Made by a program: the position numbers and the translations under genes. Below the pieces are notes generated by a model, which had not been told where the DNA came from, did no database searches, and saw nothing but the letters and a program-made list of their open reading frames with translations. Of a stretch of DNA of 29,558 nucleotides, positions 19,764 through 29,558 are shown one piece after another. The stretch's first letter is position 1, and each line of letters opens with the position of its first letter. This DNA comes from Welwitschia mirabilis (taxonomy: Eukaryota > Gnetophyta > Gnetopsida > Welwitschiales): positions 26,127,647 to 26,157,204 of the forward strand of contig JBOZIK010000001.1 of the NCBI GenBank assembly GCA_051453625.1, in the 5' to 3' direction.

Positions 19764-20860
19764 TTAATTTTTAATTTTATTCTTTTGCTAAATATTCAAC
19801 ATGATATGTAACATTACATCATTAGGATACTAGATAAAAAAAGTAAGCATATGTTTAAAAGGTATTTGTATAAGTAGAGTAATAATTTCAAAGGAATTTC
19901 AAAGTAATCTAAGATTTTAGACAATTTTTGTAAATAATGATCTTCAATTTTTTATAGATCTTTGATTTATTGCATTGACAACATGTAAGTATATTTTTAC
20001 CATCTTAGATAAAATTTTCACTACGTTTGGATGTCTTAGTCAATTCAATTTAAAATTAAGGTATGAAATCATAATGATGAAAATTTCAAATCATTAGAGC
20101 TTTAATTTTTACACATGGAAACATAGTAATGTCTATGTTTAATGTCCAAAACCGTATGAGGATTAAGTTTAATTTTAATATCAAAAAAGTCTCATTGACA
20201 AATTTCTATTTGTTGGAAGTCATCCTTATATCAAAAAAGGAGGAACAGGTGCAATTAAATTTAGGAGTTTTGAAATTCATATGAACTCATTGCTCTCTTT
20301 GAAATGATATGTTGAGAAAGTAATGGCTAGTAGGCAGGTATGTATCACACAAATATCCAATGATGCTTAGGCCCATGTAATTATTTTAAATTATGCACTC
20401 CTACCAATGTGAATGTTTGAATTCGAAATCTTAGGTTTAGTATGTCCAAACCTTAACCCTTATGGTAATTGATTTTGGATAATATGCTATCTTTATATTC
20501 AATAAACATGAGGACAAAATTCATGTTTTTTTTTTAAATAGTTAATTTTTTTCGTAGATGAGGCCTCAGACTCATATAATAACCTTTCATCATGAAAGAA
20601 AAATTGTATTTAAGAAAATATCTTATTGTTTTCAAAATGTAAACCCAAATCTAGAAAGTTATAATTTAAAATTTATGTAATAAATTATGCAATCCCTAAG
20701 TAGGATTATAAAACTAGATTATTTAGCAATGTATGAGATAGATGGTTGTAGCTAAAATCTACACTTAGAAAAATATTTTAAAAAATAAAAAATTAAATAA
20801 TTAAAAGTGAAAAGTCCTTATGGCATTTTAAAAAATTAAGATTAAATTTTAAAATATTTT
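17890..20860. repeat. tandem segmental duplication, right copy (about 2.97 kb)
   Basis: Head-to-tail partner of 15498-17889. It is longer mainly because of a (TG)n tract with a 580-base gap inside it (19079-19760). At the place where the left copy has its (AT)n(AG)n tract this copy has only a short interrupted TATA stretch (about 18156-18177). Similarity ends around 20860, after a shared TTAAGATTAAATTT. Confidence 0.88.
19079..19760. repeat. (TG)n microsatellite containing a gap
   Basis: Sixteen TG units lie at 19079-19110 and 35 at 19691-19760, with 580 N between. The left duplicate has only ATGTGTGTAG at this spot (about 16726-16735), so the tract expanded from a very short seed. The true length is unknown. 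Confidence 0.95.
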
Positions 20861-23800
20861 ACTATAACGATATCACTATGCTTAATAAGGTCACTTATCA
20901 TCTACATGTAGATGTCAACAAAATATGACTTTAAAGGAATCAAAATTGAAAAAGAATAGCTATCAAGAGATCAAATAGAAAGAAGTAAAAAAGGATTCCC
21001 AGAATCTATATTTGTAAAAACTTATGTTTACTTCTCAAGTTATCTTCAACATTCTAGAATAAGTTGATGTAGAAATAATGTAATATGCAATAGAAAATAA
21101 TAGAGAAGTAGGAAAATAAAGAGAAAATATATTACACAAAAATTAAAATTATAGAAAAAAAAAGAAAACAAAAATTTTGTAATTCAAAGTATACAATTTT
21201 AACTTCTAGGTCTTAGTTTGTAATACTCTAAATGAGTACTTATATTAAATTTCATGATTACAAAAGACTTTAAAAATGCATAAAATAAGAGACTTATTAG
21301 GAGTAAGTTATGAATTTAGGAAATATAAATTTTGAGACATATTTTATTCTTATTTTCATTTTTCTTTTTACTATTATTTATAAATTCCTATACTCTTTAA
21401 AATTCTAGTTGAAAGATCTTCATTTAAGTTTAAATTTTCATTTACCCCTACATCATTTATCCAGGTAGAAAATAATCTTGTATCTTTGATATGTTAATCA
21501 GATCTAATTATCTTTATTTTTCACTGACCCATTTAGAATATAAATCACATGCAACTTTTATCTTGATTAGGTATTCTTTACCATGTTGATATTTAAATCC
21601 ATTTTCTTTGATATTCAATTATTTCTAGTACTTTATTTTATCCTTTGATGATAAATATTATTACTAGCTAGTATCACCATGAAAATTTGTTAAATCCTTG
21701 ATATTCAAAGGGAATGACATTTTGAAGTGGCCAATGAAATCAAGAACATATGCATTATTAGAAATTTTTTACTTCACTTTGAATGTTTTAACTTTTTTAT
21801 ACTAGAGATTTTTTTAGTTCTTTTCTTATACATTTTTTTGCTATATGTGTATGATGAAATCATTATTTTAAAAAGAGGCTCTCTATCTTCTTTTATTAGC
21901 ATGCTCCATTAATTTGATGTTAAATTCTTAAAGTTTCTTTTTCACTTATTGATTGAAATCTATCTTTTTGAAGATTAAAATATTTCAAGTAATTAAATGC
22001 ATACATAAAGATTTCAGATAGTGTTTTTGTTGTACTTTTATAAGTTTAATTGTTAAAAGAAAATTCTACCTAAGTAGTCTTTTCTTTTGAGTGCTTACGA
22101 TTCCCCTTGCATAAGCATGTAAAAAGGTTGTTTCTCATTTGTTTACTAATTTAGTTTATTCATTAAGAAATAACTTAGCTAAATTAAGAAATGCTAGTTA
22201 ATACTAAGGATCTCTTTTTACCTTCCTTGCACTTTCCCTCAATTACCCACCATCTAGAACACTCTACTTATTATGATTCCCTTATTATAAACCTATTATT
22301 ATAATTAAAAGTAAAGGATAGAGAAATTTTAGTTCCCTTTTACATAATTTAAATGTGCGATAATGACATACTAGTAATGATTTACACTACCAGCATACTA
22401 ATAAAATAGTTACATTATTCTCTTAATAATGAATCATAGAAAAGCAGATATTCAAATCCCTAATGTGAAAATAATAAACAAGACTATGGAATTTATTGGG
22501 GAAAAAATCTCCAACTAACATAGAAAAGAATCTTCAATGTTATAAATCCAATACATGGAGATGAATATTTTATAGAATTATAAATGATTAGAGAACACCC
22601 ACACATTCTTTCAAATATAGTCTCTTCTTCATGATTCATTTTCATTTCTATGTATTATCTAAGAGATAAAGTTGGCCAATATCAACCTTTATCACTTTAC
22701 CTCTCATCAAATGTGAAACATTATTGTAGTTCCCAGCTTGGAAATGCATGGAGGAATGAATGATTTTAGGAAATAAATTATTGAAATTTAGAAATTTCAA
22801 ATACATGGAATAACCCCAATTAACTCACAAATCTTTTAACCATAAAAAACAATGTCAAAGCAAAAACTATAAAATAATGCCATCTTAGAAGTTCAAAAAA
22901 TTTATTCCAAACTCCTCCTCATCAATCATAAATTTTATTGCAAGAAGATAATTCATGTGCTTATTAACATGTCCATTTGTAATGCACAAAAGATTTAACT
23001 TATAAAACATTTATAATATATTTTCATTAATGGAAACAATCATCGAACATTACACTGAATGGTTGTATGACAAGCTTTACTTTCAAACATCAATGTCCAC
23101 TACTAATAACCAAACTGATAATATTACTTTCAAACATGAATTTTTGATACAAAGAATCAAACTAATAAGTTTCTAAACCAAATTGACAAATTTACTTGCC
23201 AACATAAATTTTTAGACCAATAACCAAACTTCATTATAGATAATAAAGACATCTGAAGATGGGTTTTTGAAACCTAGACTTATCTGTCCATGGTGAATTT
23301 GTTTATACAAACAACAAGAAACCACACCACCGTCTAATCATAGTTTACCTTTTCAATAATAGCAGCATCCTTAACAAGCAGTGTCTTTAAAATCACCATT
23401 CTTCCTTCATGGAGAAAGCAATATCAAGAGACTGTAGAAAGCAGCAATACTGTAGGCACTATAATGGCTTTTGGTAGCATGCAAGAGAGGTTTCCACCTA
23501 ACTTACCTCTCGTCCTCTATTCTAGTCATACCCCCTTTTGTTTAGAATGAGTTATACCCACTAGTTCTTTTGATGTGTTAAACTTCACTGGTTTAACAAA
23601 ATAGTGCAACAACAACAATGAGAAGTAAGTTATGATACAAGGGTAACAACAAAATAGTGTAGGCCTGTTGATTTTCTTTGCTGGCCTGCAATTTTTTATT
23701 CTCTCTTCTTCTTTTCACATCTTAAGAATCAATTTTTTGTTCTTTTATGCTCCATAATTTATAATAACAAGAAAACTCCCTTTTCAGAGAAAAATAGTAC

Positions 23801-24026
23801 CTAAAGTTCGAATCTAAGTAAAGAATTGCAAATCATAATAGCTTATGATAGTAAATTAAAAGTCATATAACTAATCCTCAGAATGTTTGATTTTCTTAAA
23901 TACAAAACAAGTAAGCTACATTATCAAATCTATGCTGCATGATCCCTTATTGTTGGGCCTTTATCATTATGCCAAAATCTATGACTTAGGTGGAAACTGG
24001 AACCCATTATATTTACCCACTTCTCG
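20861..24026. other. AT-rich intergenic stretch, no clear gene
   Basis: Mostly AT-rich DNA without coding signal. A slightly more GC-rich part at about 23260-23560 could hold an old gene fragment. On the minus strand a 22-codon stretch containing MVILKTLLVKDAAIIEK (about 23360-23430) is followed by GTAAAC, which would suit a splice donor. It has an in-frame stop just upstream and no family I recognise. This is too little to call a gene. Confidence 0.4.
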
Positions 24027-24120
24027 GGTTGTGCATGGGAAGCACATATCCAACAAACTAGAACCCTTTANNNNNNNNNNNNNNNNNGGTTAGGCATGAG
24101 GAGCGCATACCCAACAATCT
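24027..24120. repeat. 33-bp direct repeat pair around a 17-base gap
   Basis: Bases 24027-24059 and 24088-24120 are about 80% alike; both contain GCATG(G/A)G(A/G)AGC(A/G)CATA followed by CCAACAA. A 17-base gap (24071-24087) lies between. The differences are scattered, so this is a real degenerate repeat rather than unmerged contig ends. Confidence 0.6.
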
Positions 24121-25578
24121 GAAGGAATGGTGTAAATTCTCTATGGATACCATTTCTGCTGTTTGTATGCATTTTGATTTAAGCATACCATACAAAATAC
24201 ACCAAAATATTTGCAATGGTAAATACAGTCAGCAATTCTTATATTCTAATTTCTCGTTTTGGACCTTGTGTTGTTTGCGATGCAGTCCTTTATTCTTTTA
24301 ATGTAGTTAGCTCTTCTCTTAAGAATACTCCTCACAATGGAATCTCCCCTATAAAACATTTTATGATGGAATGCTTAAATTAAACTTTGAAATCTCATGA
24401 AATGGGGGAAAAAGGAATTTTAGTGCTACGTAATGAAGATACAAAATTGTTCAAATTCCTATGGATCTATTATCTTATTAATCTTTCCCTCCATTGATCT
24501 CAATACACTTAGTGGATTCTTTATGGAGGATTTGACACTATGTTTTTACTTATTCATAGATTTTTCATTAATCCCCTTTTCTCAATGACTTTAGAATTCA
24601 CTCTTGTCTTTCACTTTGATCATTCTTCTATGATCTTGAAACCTATAGAATCATCAAACCATTATCACATTATTTAATTGTATTCTTTGTAGTAAAGGAA
24701 TCCCAAATTTAGCATACTAGTAGGGGGGGATAATTAAAACATCTAGTTAATATCACTCCATCATTTATAATATTGTAAAAACTAAAATTATTTGAGAGAT
24801 TCTCAAAAGATTGAAAAAGAGGTTGAAACAAGAATTATTAGTAAGGATACTACAACTATCAATGGCTTTAATAAAAATTTATAATCATAATAAGAAAACA
24901 AAAACCTTTATTAATTTCAAAAAGAAACTTTTTATAGATATGTATAATTCAAAAAAACAGAAGAAACATTCTAAAGGCAACTATTAATTCATTAAAGTTT
25001 CTCCTTTTATTCAAAACATTTGTTGATTAATAATCATCATTGTTCTAAGATTTACAATGCTAGTCTCATAGGTTAAAATATAAAGCATGGAGAGCTTTTC
25101 CAATAGCTAGGCACAACTAATGAATGAAAGAAAATAATGGATAACTTCACTAAGATATATAAAATAAACATGAAACCATTTTACTAAAATCTTAATGAAT
25201 CTAAAACCAAAATTTTAGAATTCAAACAAGCTTTAGATTTACTTAAAGAAATTACTGTTATGAAAATAGTAAAGGATCATGAAAGGTAACAAAGTTAATA
25301 AGCTAATTAACTCAAGCAGTAGTTTAGAAAGCTTTTTCAAAAAATGTATGAAACCAACTAAGAGTCCAAAAATTCATGTAATGTCTTAACAAATGTCCAA
25401 AAAGCAACAAGGATGTAGAATTTAGACATTAAAAAAGTAAAAGTTTCTCTCCATTTATCTTCCATTGAAACACATATTTATAATGGAAAAAAATTAGCTA
25501 CACAACTACAATTAAATGACTATTTTACAAACATAATAACTTAGTGATTATTTAACTAAACAAGGTTATTAAAGATTG
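24121..25578. other. AT-rich intergenic stretch, no gene seen
   Basis: No open frame with coding character was recognised. It directly follows the end of the minus-strand pseudogene at 25579. Confidence 0.5.
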
Positions 25579-27949
25579 TTATAGTTGGTTAATGGAAGTT
25601 ATTTTATCATTTTCAAACTTATCAAAACAAAGAAATTTACATTCTTTTAGACTTTTTTGAGCTTTTCTAATAGCTTCATAATGATTAATGGTTAACTCAT
25701 TAATGCCATCCCAAATATTTTTTAAATCCTATGGTGGAAGAGTGATAGTATCAAGGGATGAGGCTTCTACACCAAGCATCAGATCTAAAAAGTTGAGATG
25801 TTGCTTTAACACCTCTAATAGTGGGTTTGCATTTTTAATAGCCTCATTTTTTGGGAAAGTTTAAGCGGTGACATTTTCATTAATTTGTTTTAATGAATAG
25901 ACCATTCATTTAGCATGATCTATGATTTTACTAATCATAATATTCTTGAAGGCTAAAAGAGATGCTTTTTGTGATAACTTGTATTTCTCAATAGTGTTCT
26001 CTATCAAATTAAGTTATAAGCCAATGTTAATTATAGAACAATGTAATTGGACAAAGAAGGAAGACAAATTAGTAAGAAAAATCTAGCTAGTCACCTAAAA
26101 CCTAGTCAAAAGTAGGATGTAAGGTCATAAGAACTTTGATTTTCTCGTCCTTGTTCTTAGGCTTCTCTTGGACATTGGCCTTACTAAAGTAAGGAACTAC
26201 ACTAAGTGTCTTATAGATGAAAAATCTAAATCCTGGTAACTAAGGTATTCTCTACGTTAAGCCAATTCCGTATGATTATCTTATACATCTAAGGTTAATT
26301 ATTTTAGAACTTTTTCCTACACTTAGAATCAAGGCTGATTACTAGCTTCTAATTGCTCATTTTACTAGAGTTGTAATTTCAAATTATTAATGTTAGAATC
26401 CTTTAATTTTATGTTACATTTTAATTCCATAACTCTAAAGAAACAACTTAGATATCTTCTTTCTTGGATTCCAAAGTGTTATGTATCCATTTCTTAATGG
26501 TTTTTTGCTCTGCCTAGGCTAATTAGAATGGATTTCTTATATAAAGTAATGATATTATTAAAGAATTCTCATGAGCTATCAAGCCTCTATCTCTTATATC
26601 CAAATAAAATTTCTTTTGGAGTCTCATCCTTTTCATGTTTGTTTTGTAAAGCAATCATGCTGGGATCCTTACCAAAAATTTTAGATCCCTAAGTTATAAT
26701 CTTAATTAACACCTTATCTAAGTTCATAAGAGGGAGAGGAGGAGGGAATTATATGGTAGGTAGAATCCTTAAATAAAAGGTCCCTTCTTTTTCTGTATCT
26801 AGTGGAAACGTTTCCTACTTCCTCTAAACTACTTTTCGAAACAATCATGAAATATAGGTTTGAACCTTTTTCTTCGAATCTTGTAGCCATGAGGGAATTA
26901 TCCAAAAATGACCATTAGGTCCCATTAATTAGAGTAATTGTCCTTAATTGGTCTCCCTATATATAAGTGTATCTATTTATAGATCAAAACTTGTCATATC
27001 TATCTCAAATCTGCTGTAAGCTTTTGGGGCATTTGGATCCCAATAGTAGACAATCTTGGTTACCTTTGGTCCTAGTAAAGTATTTGAAGTTACAAAATCC
27101 TGCTTCTCTCAACTTCAAAGTAATTCCAATAGGCATATTAAATTATCTTATCAATATGTTCATGGTGTGTAAAGTGAGCTTTAGACAATTTTATCTGATT
27201 GCCTGGATTAAAGACTTGTCTAATATCAAATGGATAAAAAAGTGGCTAGTCTTCTTCAAATATTTATCTGCCATACTTATGTCACTGTAAAACCAACCCC
27301 AATGTACAAATCCTAGGCTAGGACCATGAGTCTTTTGATTGCTATGAATTTACCCCTGATATTCAACCATAGACATGACATTTCTCACATGCAAAGGTAA
27401 GGTGTAACAAATCTGGGCAATGTCTTGAATGAAATTTGACCCTAGCAATATGAGTCATAATGAAATTGATCTAAAAATAGACATTATTGAAAAACATATT
27501 ACCTATCTCTAAAAGTTCTAGTGCCATCCTAAGCATTTGGGCATGAAAAATAAGAGAATATAGATATCGGTAAAGTAAATTCATAATAAGTTCATTTACC
27601 TTGTAGGAAAAAACATCCATCATGTGTATTATTGGAAAGATCTCCTAAATTTAGGAAAGATGACCTTAGGAAGGAAGTAATGTGTCAAGGAAGTTAGGAA
27701 TATCCTCTAGTATAGTTGAACCCTAAGAGAATAAAATGTGATCCATCAAGCAAGAAGTGAGACCAAACTTGTATTGTGGACGCTACTCAAAATGCTACTA
27801 ACCTCTTGAGGAAGTTGGTAGTTTAGGGCATATGTAGAATGGAAGTGCAGTCCATTCTCCATGGTAAACTAGGAACAAGTCATTCAGTTGTCCATGTAGC
27901 TGGTAAGCCATGCAAATAACACATCTTGAAAAGATTCATAGCCTGCCAT
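25579..27949 (-). pseudogene. large decayed coding region, unidentified protein
   Basis: No single open frame is long, but the minus strand shows protein-like text in successive frames over 2.37 kb (about 790 codons). A candidate ATG at 27947-27949, in good context (AAAATGGCA), gives MAGYESFQDVLFAWLTSYMD and runs to about 27746. After a poorly readable stretch, 27443-26714 stays in one frame and contains THGPSLGFVHWGWFYSD, ADKYLKKTSHFFIHLILD, REAGFCNFKYFTRTKGNQDC and MATRFEEKGSNLYFMIVSK. A frameshift near 26716 leads to a Lys/Glu-rich, coiled-coil-like part (26715-26325). A short frame (26236-26108) follows, then 26085-25579, with LLEVLKQHLNFLDLMLGVEA and KNIWDGINELTINHYEAIRK, ending at TAA 25579-25581. 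Most internal stops could come from CAA, CAG or TGG by one transition. I do not recognise the family. It may belong to an undetected mobile element or be a dead host gene. Confidence 0.6.
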
Positions 27950-28200
27950 TTTGGATGTTGTTTTAAATATTTGCCCTAGAAACCCTAAAAATTCCATATG
28001 TTATCTACAAAAATTTGGAATTTTTTTACGAAAAACTCCTTTGTAATAGTGAGTGTTTTTTCATAATACTTTATTAGCCTCTAAAGGCAGAGGATTGTTG
28101 TAAATCTAATAAGTAACACTTGTAGCCAAACAAACCAGAACCCCAAAAAGTAGAAAAATTAGATTCTACTTTAGATCATACTCACCATTCTATTATACCC
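27950..28200. other. upstream flank of the pseudogene
   Basis: In the pseudogene's orientation this reads TAGGGTTTCTAGGGCAAATA before the candidate ATG, like a plant 5' untranslated region. No TATA box could be assigned with confidence. Confidence 0.3.
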
Positions 28201-28266
28201 ATTTAACAGGGCATACTAGTAGTTCAGAAACTAATTTAATAGGGCATACTAATAGTTCGGAAACTA
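28201..28266. repeat. 33-bp tandem repeat, two copies
   Basis: Units 28201-28233 and 28234-28266 share AGGGCATACTA, AGTTC and GGAAACTA-type blocks and differ at only three positions. Confidence 0.9.
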
Positions 28267-28429
28267 ATGGAAGACTAATAAGGAGAACCCTATTTCTAAG
28301 ATAAGAACATGAAATCATTCTGTAGTTTCATTTTTTATTGCATTTTTAAATCTTAGAATTAGAAAGCAACGGGGTGTGGACTCTGAAGAATCAGAATCAG
28401 GAAAATGGACCTTGTGCATTCCTTTGACC

Positions 28430-28475
28430 TAGTGACACATTTTTGAAAAAGATTCTGGAGCAAAATGTGTCACTA
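28430..28475. repeat. perfect 14-bp inverted repeat
   Basis: TAGTGACACATTTT (28430-28443) is the exact reverse complement of AAAATGTGTCACTA (28462-28475), with an 18-base loop. GTGACAC/GTGTCAC palindromes of this kind are common as subterminal motifs of plant CACTA-type DNA transposons. No CACTA termini or transposase were found nearby, so it may be a relic or a lone hairpin. Confidence 0.75.
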
Positions 28476-29558
28476 ATAGATGATTATTATAATCGATGCA
28501 TTCATGTTAGATCACTAGGTTACACCTTTGAAAGATATTATCTCTAATTTTTACAAGTTAAAGACAAACGTCAAAATGTGAATGAAGATCTTGGAGGCAA
28601 GTGACATTAGGTGAAGTTTAGAATTCCTACATCTTCGAATTTATATGTCCTTAGCTTAAATAAATAGTCTCCTCTTAAATTGATTAAATGGAAAATAACC
28701 CTAATTGATATAATTAACTAAGGTTTCAATTATTTCTACATTCTAATAAGGCTCTATTAAATAGAAAAGCAAAATAGCCACCTCAAAAAAGTTGTAGATC
28801 GGACAATTCAAAATAAATTTCCTTTAAATTATCATGGGCTATGGGCCACAAGAAATAATCTTAGCAAAATTGTATTTAATCCAAAATATCATAAGCCACA
28901 ATCCATGGAAGAATTATTTGAATGTCTTATTACTGCAGGCCATGGAAATTCTTATGTAAAAACTTGGCTGGTGATGAAAGCCTTAGGAAATAGGTTGTAA
29001 AATTCAGATCACAACATATTGCCGTGAATTGCTAGGAGATAGCCTGATTTTCACTTGATATTTTATAAAATAATATTATGAAAAAAATTGAATGACAGCC
29101 AATGGGAAGGGGCTTTGCGTAAATCTTCATGTGCAAACTACCGCGTGCCATGAACCATAAGAGTGGTTCTATTTTACTTTAAAATTGTTGTAACTTCGAG
29201 AAAGAAAAATCTTGGATCGGATAATAGCACTGACATATCCGAGCCTTTTTGTACTTTTTTAATTTAAAAAATGAATGAGGGACTGATGCAAGTATTCATA
29301 GAGGAGGCCGATGAATTCCTTGGATGACTGATCTTAACTTTCTCCTTTTCATTTTCCTTTATATATATATATAATGAGAAGTTAGTTAAAAAATCCGAAA
29401 AATTATTTTCCTCCTTTAGTCGGAACTTTAGGCGGTTTTCAAAAAAAAATAGCAAAAAATATAATTCCTAGAGTTGATATGAATAGGAAGGTATAAACCA
29501 GTGCTTCCATAGATTCCACCATAATTTGTATAAAGATAGCTTTCGTGCTATTTAATTT
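28476..29558. other. intergenic right end, no gene seen
   Basis: The last 500 bases are slightly less AT-rich and contain CCAAT (29099-29103) and a TATATATATATA run (29361-29373). These could belong to a promoter of a plus-strand gene beyond the window, but nothing coding is visible. The minus-strand open frame at 29264-29455 has no recognisable content. Confidence 0.35.

Noticed and set aside
19078-19774. Cys-Val repeat open frames in three registers
   Set aside because: These are translations of a (TG)n microsatellite plus a gap, not protein.
21727-21912. Plus-strand 61-codon hydrophobic open frame
   Set aside because: Phe/Ile/Leu-rich composition is expected from random AT-rich DNA; no start context, neighbours or motif support it.
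26967-27290. Plus-strand 107-codon open frame
   Set aside because: The minus strand over the same bases gives a longer, protein-like reading continuous with the neighbouring pseudogene blocks; the plus frame has no recognisable content.

Overview
The window looks like repeat-rich, gene-poor nuclear DNA of a flowering plant, probably a eudicot. It is strongly AT-rich and has no bacterial gene organisation. It carries two decayed plant-type LTR retrotransposons (Ty1/copia and Athila-like Ty3/gypsy), long intergenic stretches, microsatellites and scaffold gaps. I see no intact protein-coding gene. Every recognisable coding stretch is broken, mostly by stop codons of the kind that C-to-T (or G-to-A) transitions create. 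The species cannot be told from the sequence.

Layout. (1) 1 to about 4400: the 5' part of a minus-strand Ty1/copia element. Read right to left it has an LTR with a TATA box and an upstream array of GGTC(A/G)CCC-type motifs, an initiator-Met-type primer-binding site, gag, protease, integrase, and the first codons of reverse transcriptase at the left edge. (2) 4401-6178: AT-rich DNA with no feature. (3) 6179-14602: a minus-strand Athila-like gypsy element flanked by a perfect 5-bp target-site duplication (ATGAT). It has two LTRs, a tRNA-Asp-type primer-binding site, a polypurine tract, and degenerate gag and protease. No reverse transcriptase, RNase H or integrase is visible, and the unsequenced gaps are too small to hold them, so it looks like a non-autonomous gag-protease element. 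Hairpin-forming repeats of about 110 bp lie at both ends of its internal region. (4) 14603-15497: unremarkable. (5) 15498-20860: a head-to-tail tandem duplication of about 2.4 kb of non-coding DNA. An (AT)n(AG)n tract has grown in the left copy and a long (TG)n tract in the right copy. (6) 20861-25578: AT-rich intergenic DNA with one short repeat pair around a gap. (7) 25579-27949: a large decayed minus-strand coding region of about 790 codons from an unidentified protein. (8) 27950-29558: intergenic DNA with a 33-bp tandem repeat and a perfect 14-bp inverted repeat.

How the parts work together. The two retroelements are parasitic units whose gag, protease and integrase would once have packaged and inserted their own RNA. 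Neither is functional now. The gypsy element could only have moved by borrowing polymerase and integrase from a relative. The most unusual points are the mismatch between the two gypsy LTR lengths despite a clean target-site duplication, the paired hairpin repeats, the copia promoter-side motif array, and the unidentified long pseudogene.
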